Part shown: one piece after another, positions 9,224 through 17,631 of the stretch
How the letters are laid out: each line of letters begins with the position of its first letter
Position numbering within the stretch: position 1 is the stretch's first letter
Assembly: GCA_963706515.1 (NCBI GenBank)
Contig: CAVPMW010000019.1
Span: 58,724 to 122,723 of the forward strand
Origin: CAVPMW01 sp963706515
GTDB taxonomy: Bacteria; Chloroflexota; Anaerolineae; Anaerolineales; UBA4823
DNA: 64,000 nucleotides
Direction: 5' to 3'
The notes under the pieces: generated by a model
Databases searched by the model: none
Told to the model about the DNA's origin: nothing
What the model saw: the letters and a program-made list of their open reading frames with translations, nothing else
Translations under genes and position numbers: made by a program

Positions 9224-10222
9224 ATGGTGAAAAAAGAATATCATCAAAATTATGACGGGGGGCTTCCACCGATGGACAAGTCCTGGTGGGAGGCAGTTTT
9301 AGCAGAGGATGGAGTGGAGGAGGTCTTCCAATCCAGGAAAACTGCTAACCAGAACGGGCATTATGGTGAAAGCGGAGCGGCGCACTCAGTTGGCAACAAC
9401 AGTGCGATGGACTGGGAGAAAGCCCAGGAGCTTTTCGGGCTGGACCAGACCGTTCAAATGCAGGTCACCGGCTTCAACCGTGGGGGGCTGCTCGTAGAAA
9501 ATGAGCTGCTGCAGGGTTTCGTTCCGGTCTCGCACCTGGTGGATTTGCCGGAAGAGCAGATCGAGCTGGAGCAGGATGACTGGCTGGGCCGTTATTTGGG
9601 CAGGCAGCTGACCCTGAAGGTGATCGAATGCGACCAGGGACGCGGGCGAGTAGTACTCTCCGAGCGGGCTGCACTGGCAGCCCCGGGACGCAGGCACCAG
9701 CTGCTCAATATGCTCTTGCCGGGGGAGTGCGTTTCAGGCACCGTCACCAACATCACCGATTTTGGCGTGTTCGTCGACCTGGGCGGCGTTGAAGGCCTGG
9801 TACACGTCTCCGAGATCTCCTGGGGCAGAGTGCGCCATCCACGGGATGTAGTGGAGCTGGGCGAGACCGTCCAGGTTTACGTGATCCACGTAGACCGGGA
9901 CAAGGCTCGCGTGGCGCTCAGCCTTAAACGGCTGTGCGCCAACCCGTGGGAGACCGCCGAGCAGCGTTACCAGCCGGGTCAGATGATGGAAGCAGTAGTC
10001 ACCAGCATCGTCCCATTTGGAGCGTTTGCACGCCTGGAAGAAGGGCTGGATGGGCTGATCCACATCTCCGAGATTTGTCCGGAAGAGAACCTGCCTAACC
10101 CAACGGATGTCCTGCACGAGGGTCAGCTGGTGCATGTGCGCGTTTTACATGTTGATGGACCCAAACAGCGCCTCGGATTGAGTTTTCGCCGGGAAGACAA
10201 TCTGGACAGTATCCAGATCTAA
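9224..10222 (+). CDS. S1 RNA-binding domain protein with three S1 repeats
   Basis: RNA-binding protein similar to a shortened ribosomal protein S1. After a 60-residue polar N-terminus, S1 repeats start at about 72 (VQMQVTGFNRGGLLVENELL), about 164 (GECVSGTVTNITDFGVFVDL, with GLVHVSEISWGRV) and about 248 (GQMMEAVVTSIVPFGAFARL, with DGLIHISEI). The first repeat is the most divergent. Length is 332 aa against 350-570 for typical bacterial S1 proteins. ATG 9224 is preceded by AGGAGGGG at about 15 bases. It could serve as rpsA or as an auxiliary translation factor; the rest of the genome would be needed to choose. Confidence 0.88.
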   Translation: MVKKEYHQNYDGGLPPMDKSWWEAVLAEDGVEEVFQSRKTANQNGHYGESGAAHSVGNNSAMDWEKAQELFGLDQTVQMQVTGFNRGGLLVENELLQGFVPVSHLVDLPEEQIELEQDDWLGRYLGRQLTLKVIECDQGRGRVVLSERAALAAPGRRHQLLNMLLPGECVSGTVTNITDFGVFVDLGGVEGLVHVSEISWGRVRHPRDVVELGETVQVYVIHVDRDKARVALSLKRLCANPWETAEQRYQPGQMMEAVVTSIVPFGAFARLEEGLDGLIHISEICPEENLPNPTDVLHEGQLVHVRVLHVDGPKQRLGLSFRREDNLDSIQI

Positions 10223-10240
10223 ATTTTGGGAATAATATCG

Positions 10241-10332
10241 AAGTACGGTCACATTAATTCTGGTGAATGTTCGTGTATGATGCATGCCGGTTTTTCGAAG
10301 CACCGCACGTCAATATCTTTGTGACCGTACTT
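10241..10332. repeat. 92-bp element bounded by 13-bp perfect inverted repeats
   Basis: AAGTACGGTCACA at 10241-10253 is the exact reverse complement of 10320-10332, enclosing 66 bp with no gene. It fills most of the spacer between the S1 gene and comEA. One arm with a single change, AAGTACAGTCACA, recurs at 16672-16684 after the aminotransferase gene. It may be a small non-autonomous mobile element or a large operator-like hairpin. Confidence 0.5.
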
Positions 10333-10352
10333 AGCTGATTCAAGCTGCAGGC

Positions 10353-10925
10353 ATGAAAACCTGGCAGGCGATTCTATTCGGGCTTCTTTGCGGCCTGTTA
10401 GGCGGCGGGGTCATTTGGCTGGTCAGTCGACCGGTGCGCGGAGAACACATCCAGCTGCTGCCTCCTGCAACCGCACCTCCGCTCCAGGTCTACGTCAGCG
10501 GAGCGGTCGCCTATCCGGGTGTGTACCAGCTCACCAGCGCCAGCCGCCTGCAAGATGCTATCCAGGCTGCCGGCGGGATGTCCGCAGACGCCGATGCGTC
10601 GGTGCTGAACCTGGCAGCCCCGCTGCAGGACGGGCAAAAAGTTTTCGTACCAACTTTGCCTGCTCCAGGGCAGCCATCCGTCAAAACACCTCCGCAGCAC
10701 TCAGCGGAGCCTCCTTTGGGGAAGATGGATATCAACCAGGCCGGTTTGGATGAGCTCGAAAAACTGCCCGGCATTGGTCCTGAGCTGGCTGGGGCGATCC
10801 TCACCTACCGCAGCGAACACGGCATGTTTGCCGCCATCGAAAATGTCATGGATGTCCCCGGAATCGGGCCGGGAAAATTCGAGAAAATCAAGGAACTGAT
10901 TGAGGTGGGTCTCCTCCAAAATTAA
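10353..10925 (+). CDS. comEA: ComEA-family DNA-binding competence protein
   Basis: Membrane-anchored receptor for double-stranded DNA during natural transformation. One N-terminal membrane segment (AILFGLLCGLLGGGVIWLVS, residues 5-24) is followed by an SLBB domain (LQVYVSGAVAYPGVYQLTSA, GQKVFVPTLP) and a helix-hairpin-helix pair (DINQAGLDELEKLPGIGPEL, then AIENVMDVPGIGPGKFEKIK). Length 190 aa is typical. ComEC or ComFC are not in this window, so uptake capability cannot be judged. ATG 10353 follows GCAGGC; the ribosome-binding site is weak. Confidence 0.92.
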   Translation: MKTWQAILFGLLCGLLGGGVIWLVSRPVRGEHIQLLPPATAPPLQVYVSGAVAYPGVYQLTSASRLQDAIQAAGGMSADADASVLNLAAPLQDGQKVFVPTLPAPGQPSVKTPPQHSAEPPLGKMDINQAGLDELEKLPGIGPELAGAILTYRSEHGMFAAIENVMDVPGIGPGKFEKIKELIEVGLLQN

Positions 10926-10980
10926 CTCCTGGTTGCCGCCGGAGGTAACTGCTGGTTCTAATTATGGATAATGTCTGGTG

Positions 10981-12033
10981 ATGGCATCCCCTGGAATCCT
11001 AGGAAAATACGGTCATTTGCTCGACCTGCCGGATCATACTCAACCGGTTACTTTGCTGGAAGGGGATACCCCCCTGATCCCCTGCCCGCGCCTGGCTGAG
11101 CGGCTGGGAGGCGGTTTCGAGCTGTGGGTAAAGTATGAAGGACTGAACCCAAGCGGCTCGTTCAAGGACCGGGGGATGACCGCGGCAGTAAGCGAGGCGC
11201 TGGGGCGCGGCGCGCGAGCTGTGATCTGCGCCTCCACGGGGAATACCGCTGCATCGGCTGCTGCCTACGCAGCGCGAGCCGGGATGCGCGCGGTTGTTCT
11301 TATACCGGAAGGGAAGGTTGCCTCCGGTAAATTGGCTGGAGCAGCAGCTTACGGTGCACAGGTCATCCAGATCCAGGGCTCATTTGACGACGCGCTGACC
11401 CTGGTGGTAGCCATCAGCGAAAAACAACCCATTGCCCTGGTCAACTCGCTCAACCCGTACCGTCTGGAAGGCCAAAAGACGGCAGCCTTCGAGATCTGCG
11501 ACCGGCTGGGAAGCGCCCCGGACCTGCTCTGCCTGCCGGTAGGCAATGCGGGAAATATCAGCGCTTATTGGATGGGCTTCAAGCAGTATCACAATCTGCA
11601 CAAGAGCGGCTTACCGCGCCTGCTGGGCGTGCAGGCAGCCGGAGCGGCGCCCCTGGTGCTGGGGCATCCGGTCGATCATCCCGAGACGGTGGCTACCGCA
11701 ATCCGCATCGGGCGACCGGCGCGCGGGGAGCAAGCCTTACAGGCAGCCAGCGAATCGGGAGGCGACATCATTGCCGTCAGCGATGATGAGATCCTGGATA
11801 TGCAGCGCCTGCTGGCGGGGGAAGGCATCTGGGTGGAGCCGGCCTCCGCAGCTGGGCTGGCGGGGCTGGCAAGCCAGATACGCGCCCGCCGATTGGACCC
11901 GCACGGCATGCGTGCCGTTGCCGTGTGCACGGGTCACGGCCTGAAAGATCCGGATGCGATAACCCGCAGGATGCCCGCCCCAACTGTTCTCCCGGTTGAT
12001 TTGACCCTATTGGAGCAGATCCTCGCCCGTTGA
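10981..12033 (+). CDS. thrC: Threonine synthase
   Basis: PLP enzyme converting O-phosphohomoserine to L-threonine. The PLP lysine sits in NPSGSFKDRGM (about residue 61), followed by CASTGNTAASAAAYAARAG, VNSLNPYRLEGQKTAAFEI, the phosphate-binding LPVGNAGNISAYWMGFKQY and VEPASAAGLAGL. Length about 350 aa matches the short bacterial class. ATG 10981 is directly preceded in frame by GTG 10978; neither has a strong ribosome-binding site. Its neighbours are not threonine genes. Confidence 0.94.
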   Translation: MASPGILGKYGHLLDLPDHTQPVTLLEGDTPLIPCPRLAERLGGGFELWVKYEGLNPSGSFKDRGMTAAVSEALGRGARAVICASTGNTAASAAAYAARAGMRAVVLIPEGKVASGKLAGAAAYGAQVIQIQGSFDDALTLVVAISEKQPIALVNSLNPYRLEGQKTAAFEICDRLGSAPDLLCLPVGNAGNISAYWMGFKQYHNLHKSGLPRLLGVQAAGAAPLVLGHPVDHPETVATAIRIGRPARGEQALQAASESGGDIIAVSDDEILDMQRLLAGEGIWVEPASAAGLAGLASQIRARRLDPHGMRAVAVCTGHGLKDPDAITRRMPAPTVLPVDLTLLEQILAR

Positions 12034-12064
12034 GCGATCCGGTAAAACGTGCAACCTTGAGCAC

Positions 12065-12090
12065 TGTTCTGCGTAAACAGATGCAGAACA
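12065..12090. promoter_or_regulatory. 8-bp inverted repeat upstream of the PspC gene (possible operator)
   Basis: TGTTCTGC (12065-12072) and GCAGAACA (12083-12090) are exact reverse complements separated by 10 bp. They sit just before the AAAGGAG ribosome-binding site of the PspC-domain gene. The spacing suits a dimeric regulator. No regulator can be named. Confidence 0.35.
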
Positions 12091-12112
12091 TTGAGCGAAA
12101 GGAGTATATAAA

Positions 12113-12325
12113 ATGACGTCCGATTTTAAACGCCTGTATCGATCTCGCCAGGAGCGCGTGCTTGGCGGTGTCTGCGGCGGGTTAGCGAAATACTTTGATA
12201 TCGATCCGACCCTGGTACGTCTGCTGTTCGTGATTGCGACCTTATTTGGCGGACCGGTGGGGTTGATAGCTTACCTGCTCTTCCTGATATTCGTCCCGAA
12301 CGAGCCTGAGGAACAAGCAGGGTGA
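12113..12325 (+). CDS. PspC-domain envelope-stress protein
   Basis: Small membrane protein of the phage-shock PspC family. It has the family opening RLYRSRQERVLGGVCGGLAKYFDIDPTLVR, where the first part gives the basic GGVCGGLAKYF motif, then one hydrophobic hairpin (LLFVIATLFGGPVGLIAYLL) and the acidic tail PNEPEEQAG. Length 70 aa is the minimal form. AAAGGAG lies eight bases before the ATG. A strong terminator follows, so it is probably a single-gene transcript. Without PspA or PspF here its partner is unknown. Confidence 0.93.
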   Translation: MTSDFKRLYRSRQERVLGGVCGGLAKYFDIDPTLVRLLFVIATLFGGPVGLIAYLLFLIFVPNEPEEQAG

Positions 12326-12336
12326 GGATTTATCAT

Positions 12337-12384
12337 CTAATAATGGGTGATTGCAGGCATTCGCCCGCAATCACCCATTATTAG
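12337..12384. terminator. Bidirectional hairpin terminator
   Basis: An 18-bp perfect stem: CTAATAATGGGTGATTGC (12337-12354) pairs with 12367-12384 across a 12-base loop. It is followed by AATTTTTCCCC on the plus strand. It lies between the convergent pspC-like and HAD-like genes, so it can end both transcripts. Confidence 0.8.
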
Positions 12385-12405
12385 AATTTTTCCCCGGTGT
12401 GATTT

Positions 12406-13602
12406 CTAAGCCTTGATCCCCAGACCACTCGCTGGCGGCACCTCGCCAACGATGTGAGTTACAGCCCGGTGGATGGGCAGAAATCCTTGCGCAGCCTGTT
12501 CCTGGGTCGGTATTGAGGCTTCATCCGGCTTATCCGAGAGGCCAATTACCATCGCGCCCAGCGCGAGGCATTCCTGGGTGAAGCGATAGACTTCAGAGGT
12601 AATCAGGATCTCTTGGTCCAGCATCGATTCTATGCTCGCCTGGTCGGGCAAGCAGCCGATGCGCTGGATCGTCTGCAGGTATTCATTCCGTCGGAAGGCT
12701 TTGAACGGTGTCGGATCTCCTGCTTCCACCCGCAGGCGGATATCCCGGTGAAGATCGGCTAAAGCGGGCGGCAGCCGCTCGACCTGCGCCTCGACCTGGT
12801 ATAGAAATGTTGAAAAATCCCGCAGCCGGCCTTCATCTATGCTTTCCACGACTTCCTGCAGCGTGAACAGCCCGCTTTCCAGGATGAGGCAAATATAGGC
12901 AAGGTAGTCCTGGTTGTCGGCGGTGAAGGGATGGTACCTGGGCTGGTCCAGGGCGTAATATGCCGCCTGGAAAGATTCCAGGTTGAAAGCAGCTCCCAAC
13001 AGCTCAGCGACGGTCAGCTGGACTGCCTGGATGCGAGCCTGGTCAATCACTTTAGCATTCCGGCCGCGCGCCGCCAGGGTCGTCTTATCCAGGTCCAACA
13101 CCAGGGCTGTGCCGGGGGTAATCTGCAAGCTGCTGTGCGCGCAGAAGCTGCGGAAGCCGCTCTCGCCGGGATCAGCCAGTAATGCCCAGCGGTTCGCCTG
13201 GAAGATCGGCTGAGCGGAGGATTCAAATGAAATGCTGGTCTCGGCAGGAGCGCTCGTTTCATCACCGATGAAAGCTGCACCGTGGAGGCCGCTTACCTGG
13301 CAAAGCTGGTCAAAAGTCTGCCCGTCGCCTCGGCGTGTATCGCCGATAAAAATTAGATTTTGCACCGCCGTTCCGGGTAGCAGCAGGCTGCAGGCTGCCT
13401 TCAATATGTGCAAGACCACCTGTGCATACTCCGAGGCGCCTTTCCTGGGGATGACCCCAGGCAGAGCTAAACCGGCAGATTGCAGCTGGGTCAGGGAAGG
13501 CAGGCGCGGGTCCATTGGGACCAGGTTGCGGTACACGATCCGATCCCCGATCAGGTCACTTACCCGCCCGCGGCCAAATATTTCCATTATCGCTCGACAC
13601 AT
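12406..13602 (-). CDS. HAD-like protein in a corrinoid methyltransferase cassette
   Basis: About 398 aa. A DxDxT-like motif LVLDLDKTTLAARGRN lies in the middle of the protein, and an earlier segment reads NLIFIGDTRRGDGQTF, like the Gly-Asp acidic motif that is normally late in HAD phosphatases. The C-terminal half is helical (DNQDYLAYICLILESGLFTL, FRRNEYLQTIQRIGCLPDQ) and ends with LALGAMVIGLSDKPDEASI. Function unknown; its position third after a corrinoid protein and a methyltransferase suggests a role with that pathway. The start is uncertain: ATG 13602 or ATG 13587, neither with a clear ribosome-binding site. Confidence 0.6.
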   Translation of the reverse strand: MCRAIMEIFGRGRVSDLIGDRIVYRNLVPMDPRLPSLTQLQSAGLALPGVIPRKGASEYAQVVLHILKAACSLLLPGTAVQNLIFIGDTRRGDGQTFDQLCQVSGLHGAAFIGDETSAPAETSISFESSAQPIFQANRWALLADPGESGFRSFCAHSSLQITPGTALVLDLDKTTLAARGRNAKVIDQARIQAVQLTVAELLGAAFNLESFQAAYYALDQPRYHPFTADNQDYLAYICLILESGLFTLQEVVESIDEGRLRDFSTFLYQVEAQVERLPPALADLHRDIRLRVEAGDPTPFKAFRRNEYLQTIQRIGCLPDQASIESMLDQEILITSEVYRFTQECLALGAMVIGLSDKPDEASIPTQEQAAQGFLPIHRAVTHIVGEVPPASGLGIKA

Positions 13603-13679
13603 GCTGCTATTTGAGAGTCGGGAGGGCGATAGAGCGTAGCTCTCAACGTCAATTTTTTTATCTAGATCAGCCCCTGGCT

Positions 13680-14550
13680 TCAGACCTGCGCAGCTTGAGC
13701 TTCTTTCTCTCGCTTCCGATAGGCCTTGATCCAGCTCATTGAATACTCGTCGCGCCCCATCAACAGATCGCAAGCCAGCAGAGTGGTGCGGATTTCCATA
13801 ACCGTGGGATCTGTAATTGCCGCGGTCAGGCCTCTGGCGACAGCCAGGGCGAGGTAAGCGATGTTGATCCATTTGCGGTCCGGCAGCCCAAACGAAACAT
13901 TGCTGGCGCCCAGGCTCAGATTGACCCCCAGTTCGTTCTGTACCAACTGCATGGCGTCCAGCGTGATGCGACCTGCCTTCGAAGTCGGCGCCGACTGTCA
14001 GGGCCAGGCAGTCGATGAGAATATCTTCAGGAGGGATTCCAAAATCTCCAGCGCGTTTGACCAGCTTTTCGGCGACGCGCAGGCGGTCGGCTGGGGTTGC
14101 GGGCACTCCCTCTTCGTCCGTGATTACCCCGATCACCGCTGCGCCGAACTGCCGCGCTAAAGGGAAAACGCGTTCCATCATCTCCGCCTCGGCGGTCGTG
14201 GAGTTGATCAGGGCTTTGCCGGGGTAGATGCTCAGAGCAGCCGACAGAGCGTCTGGGTTGGGCGAGTCGAAGCACAGCGGCAGATCAGTAACCTGCATGA
14301 CCGCCTGCGTGACGCCGCGCAGCAACGCCGGCTCGTCGCTTCCGGGGATGCCAGAGTTAATATCCAGCACCTGAGCGCCGGCTGCCGCCTGCCGCCTGGC
14401 ATCTTCCTGGGCTACTGAAAAATCGCCTTGGGACATGCTTTCAGCCAATTTCTTCCGCCGCGTCGGGTTGATCCGCTCGCCGATGATTACGAACGGCGCA
14501 TCAGGGCCGATGGTGATCGTCTTATTTTTATTGGAAAGGATGGTATTCAT
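13680..14550 (-). CDS. Methyltetrahydrofolate:corrinoid methyltransferase, one frameshift
   Basis: Pterin-binding (DHPS-like) TIM barrel that moves a methyl group between methyl-tetrahydrofolate and a corrinoid protein. Landmarks: FVIIGERINPTRRKKLAESM at the start, GAQVLDINSGIPGSDEPALL, CFDSPNPDALSAAL, GKALINSTTAE, then after a shift near 13975 the other frame gives GRITLDAMQLVQNELGVNLS and GASNVSFGLPDRKWIN, both diagnostic for the AcsE/MtgA group. The C-terminus ends at TGA 13680-13682 after YRKREKEAQAAQV. The corrinoid partner gene lies 27 bp upstream. AcsE-like and catabolic (MtgA-like) roles cannot be separated without the other pathway genes. Confidence 0.88.
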
Positions 14551-14577
14551 GAGTTGAGCGACCTATCCAATTACAGC

Positions 14578-15207
14578 TCAGTCGCCAACCAGCGAGCGCA
14601 CGACACGGGTAGCGCTCGAAGCGTCTGGGGCGTAGCCGTCCGCGCCTATCCGCTTGGCGTAGTCTTCCGTCACCGGTGCCCCACCTATTACCACCTTTAC
14701 CTGGTCGCGCACACCTGCGGCGGTCAGGGCGTCGATTGTCCGCTGCATATTGCCCATCGTGGTGGTGAGCAAAGCGGACATACCGATCACCTGTGCGCCT
14801 CCCTTGACTGCCTCGATGAAGGCTTCCGGGGTCACATCGACGCCCAGGTCCTGCACTTCAAACCCGGCGCCTTCTAACATCATGGCTACCAGGTTCTTGC
14901 CGATGTCGTGCAGGTCGCCTTTGACCGTGCCGATTGCCACCTTGCCCGCGGATTTGATATCGGAATCCAGCAGGTAGGGCTTTAAGACTGCCAAACCAGC
15001 CTGCATGGCGCGGGCGGCGATCAGCATCTCGGGTACGAAGAAATCGCCGTCCTCGAAGCGACGCCCGACTTCCTCCATCGCGGAAATCAGACCTTCATTC
15101 AGGATATTGCTGGGAGGAACGCCTTCCTCGAGCGCGGTCTTGACCCCTGCTTGCACCGCTGGCGCCTGTCCATCGACAACGTTCTGGTAGATGTCGTTGA
15201 GAATCAT
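14578..15207 (-). CDS. Corrinoid (cobalamin-binding) methyl-carrier protein
   Basis: Carries the methyl group on a cobamide. Helical cap domain (residues 1-85, GVPPSNILNEGLISAMEEVG, DFFVPEMLIAARAM) followed by a B12-binding Rossmann domain with GTVKGDLHDIGKNLVAMML, where His100 is the lower cobalt ligand, then GVDVTPEAFIEAV, IGMSALLTTTM and VVIGGAPVTEDYA. Length 209 aa matches MtbC/MttC-type proteins. ATG 15207 follows an AAGAGG site. It is first in a minus-strand operon with the methyltransferase and the HAD-like gene; the methyl donor enzyme (MttB or MtxB type) is not in the window. Confidence 0.93.
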   Translation of the reverse strand: MILNDIYQNVVDGQAPAVQAGVKTALEEGVPPSNILNEGLISAMEEVGRRFEDGDFFVPEMLIAARAMQAGLAVLKPYLLDSDIKSAGKVAIGTVKGDLHDIGKNLVAMMLEGAGFEVQDLGVDVTPEAFIEAVKGGAQVIGMSALLTTTMGNMQRTIDALTAAGVRDQVKVVIGGAPVTEDYAKRIGADGYAPDASSATRVVRSLVGD

Positions 15208-15500
15208 GTTTTTTGCCTCTTTTATGCAGATTCGGATTTAGATTGGTTGTCGCTTGAATATTATACCTGTTGATTTTTGTCTGATAAAAGACAGGAGGAT
15301 TCCGCGTCAATCCATTGTTAATATCATACATCACACCACCTGCCCTTTTAATCTTATCATTTGCGAAATAAATTATCAAGTTCCTTTTATTGGGATAATA
15401 CTGTAAAACGGGAAAAGTTGGTCATTCGAGCTGTTCCTATCGGCGGGATTAAGCATATAATGGACAGGTTATCACCTCAGACCTATACCGAGGAGCTCAA

Positions 15501-16668
15501 ATGGCATTTGCGGAACGTGTGCGTAACCTATCTCCTGAAGGCGCTTATCACATGCTGGCGCACGCTCAGGCGCTGGAAGCCTCCGGGCGGCGCATCATCC
15601 ACCTGGAAATTGGACAGCCGGACGCGCCGACATTCGAAAACATCCGCCTGGCTGGGATCCAGGCTATCCAGGAAGGATTCACGCGCTATACCCCGTCAGC
15701 CGGCATCCGTGCCTTGCGTGAAGCGGTAGCGAATCATGCCAGCCTGCAGAAAGGGCTGCAGCTCGCGGCGGAGCAGGTGGTCATCTGCCCGGGCGCCAAG
15801 CCAGCCCTCTTCTTCCCAACCCTGGCGCTGGTGCGCCCGGGCGATGAGGTCATATATCCCGATCCGGGGTTTCCTACCTATCCGGCGATGATCGAAGTGG
15901 CAGGCGGCGTCCCTGTGGCAGTGCCGCTGCGGGAAGAAACCTCCTTCTCATTCGACCTGGAAGCTTTCGACAGGGCAATCAGCCCTCGCACGCGCATGGT
16001 CATCCTTAACTCGCCGAGCAATCCCACCGGCGGGATCCTGCCGCCCGCCACCCTGGAGCACGTCGCCAGCGCTGCCCAGGATTACGATTTCTGGGTTCTT
16101 TCCGATGAAATCTACGACCGGTTGGTGTATGAAAGTCCCGTCGCCGAGCATCGCCACGCTGCCCGGCATGGCAGAGCGGACGATTATCTGTGACGGTTTC
16201 TCCAAAACCTATGCCATGACCGGCTGGCGGTTGGGCTTCGGCATTATGCCCGCCGAGCTGGCAGAGAGGGTCGAGCTGCTGCTGACCCATTCGGTTGGCT
16301 GCACTGCCAGCTTCACCCAGATTGCGGGGCTGGAGGCGCTCAACGGACCGCAGGAGCAGGTAGCCCGGGAGGTGGAGGCATACCGCCAGCGCCGGGACGT
16401 CCTTGTGCGAGGATTGAACGCCATTCCAGGGGTAAGCTGCCGCGCCCCACAGGGTGCTTTTTACGTTTTTCCCAATGTCACCCGCCTGGGCAGGACTTCT
16501 GCCTGGCTGGCAGACTATCTGCTGGACGAAGCAGGCGTCGCCGTACTGCCAGGGACAGACTTCGGTCGCTACGGGGAAGGATACCTGCGCCTGTGTTTTG
16601 CCAACTCATTGGACAATATCTACCTGGCACTCGAGGGAATAACCCAGGCGCTTGCCAGATTGAGCTAG
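15501..16668 (+). CDS. Class I/II pyridoxal-phosphate aminotransferase, one frameshift
   Basis: Fold-type I aminotransferase of the aspartate aminotransferase group. N-terminal half: IIHLEIGQPDAPTFENIRLA, FTRYTPSAGIRALREAVANH, VVICPGAKPALFFPTLALV, NSPSNPTGGILP and WVLSDEIYDRLVYE. Near 16130 the frame shifts, and the rest reads ICDGFSKTYAMTGWRLGFGI with the PLP lysine, APQGAFYVFPNV and YGEGYLRLCFANS. Restored length about 389 aa is normal. ATG 15501 has GAGGAG eight bases upstream. The substrate is not determined; related Chloroflexota proteins are commonly annotated as aspartate or aromatic aminotransferases. One TATAAT at 15456-15461 could be a promoter -10 box. Confidence 0.9.
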
Positions 16669-16747
16669 CCCTAAGTACAGTCACAAAATTTTTGAACGAT
16701 GGCGCTTCGCTATTAAAATCCAACAGTTAGCCTGGAAAAAGCCCCAT

Positions 16748-17303
16748 CTACAGCTTGGGTAAAACGATGGTCTCTTGCTTCTGATATTTCCCCTTCTTGT
16801 CCGCGTAGGAAGTCAGGCACTCTTCATCCGCTTCGAAGAACAGCACCTGGGCAATGCCCTCATTGGCGTAAATCCGCGCGGGCAGAGGGGTCGTGTTAGA
16901 GATTTCCAGACGTGACGAAACCCTCCCATTCCGGCTCGAAGGGAGTCACGTTGACGATAATGCCACAGCGCGCGTAGGTGCTTTTACCCACGCACACCGT
17001 GAGTACTTTGCGCGGTATGCGGAAATATTCGATCGTGCGCGCCAGGGCGAATGAGTTAGGCGGGATGACACAGATCTCGCCTCTGAAATCGACCATGGAC
17101 TGCGTGTTGAAATGCTTGGGATCGACGACCGCCGAAAATAGATTGGTAAAGATTTTGAACTCGTCCGCAACGCGGATGTCGTACCCATAAGAAGAAACGC
17201 CATAAGAAATCACGCCATCCCGCACCTGGCTGTCAGCGAACGGCTCGATCATCCGGTGCTCATGCACCATCTTGCGAATCCAGTGGTCGGGTTTCAGCCC
17301 CAT
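16748..17303 (-). CDS. dcd: dCTP deaminase, one frameshift
   Basis: Deaminates dCTP to dUTP for thymidylate synthesis. The protein reads HRMIEPFADSQVRDGVISYG, SSYGYDIRVADEFKIF, CVIPPNSFALARTIEYFRIP, GKSTYARCGIIVNVTPFEPE with the catalytic-region Arg and Glu, then WEGFVTSGNL. A one-base shift near 16905 is needed to continue as EISNTTPLPARIYANEGIAQ, LFFEADEECLTSYADKKGKY and end at TAG 16748-16750. Restored length about 185 aa is normal. It converges with the aminotransferase gene across 79 bp. Confidence 0.92.
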
Positions 17304-17324
17304 GAATACCTCCCTTAATTTTTA

Positions 17325-17436
17325 TAGGACTTACGCAGCTCGCTGAGGAATTGCCGGAAATAGGGGTGAAGGACGGGCGGACGCCCGCCCTTCACCCCTA
17401 TTTCCGGACTTTTTTCCTTCAACTGCGTAACTCCTA
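17325..17436. repeat. Variable-core palindromic element, copy A
   Basis: Termini TAGGACTTACGCAGCT (17325-17340) and AACTGCGTAACTCCTA (17421-17436) form a 16-bp inverted repeat with two mismatches. Inside lies a palindrome at 17354-17407 with 26-bp arms containing one mismatch and a 2-base centre. It occupies the spacer upstream of dcd, between dcd and the capA genes. The 17304-17631 spacer has no convincing gene. Confidence 0.8.
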
Positions 17437-17558
17437 TTTTATTAGAACATGCGCCGCTCGCAGAGAATTTGCCCTATTTTTCCTGCAAAGGCGGAGCTCC
17501 TGAATATGGCCATAAAACCAGGACGAAGCTGTACGAGCGTCGATTATATGCGAAAACT

Positions 17559-17600
17559 GCGGATAAAGAAACCCAATCCGCGGATAAAGAAACCCAATCC
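17559..17600. repeat. 21-bp tandem repeat, two exact copies
   Basis: GCGGATAAAGAAACCCAATC plus C at 17559-17579 is repeated exactly at 17580-17600, followed by a weak third copy to about 17620. It lies between element copy A and the capA gene. A possible 71-residue frame crosses it but looks non-coding. Confidence 0.75.
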
Positions 17601-17631
17601 TCAGATTGCGAAACCAAATACGGACGAAAGA

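Noticed and set aside
17559..17620. Possible CRISPR-like repeats
   Set aside because: The copies are directly adjacent without spacers, and no cas genes exist in the window.
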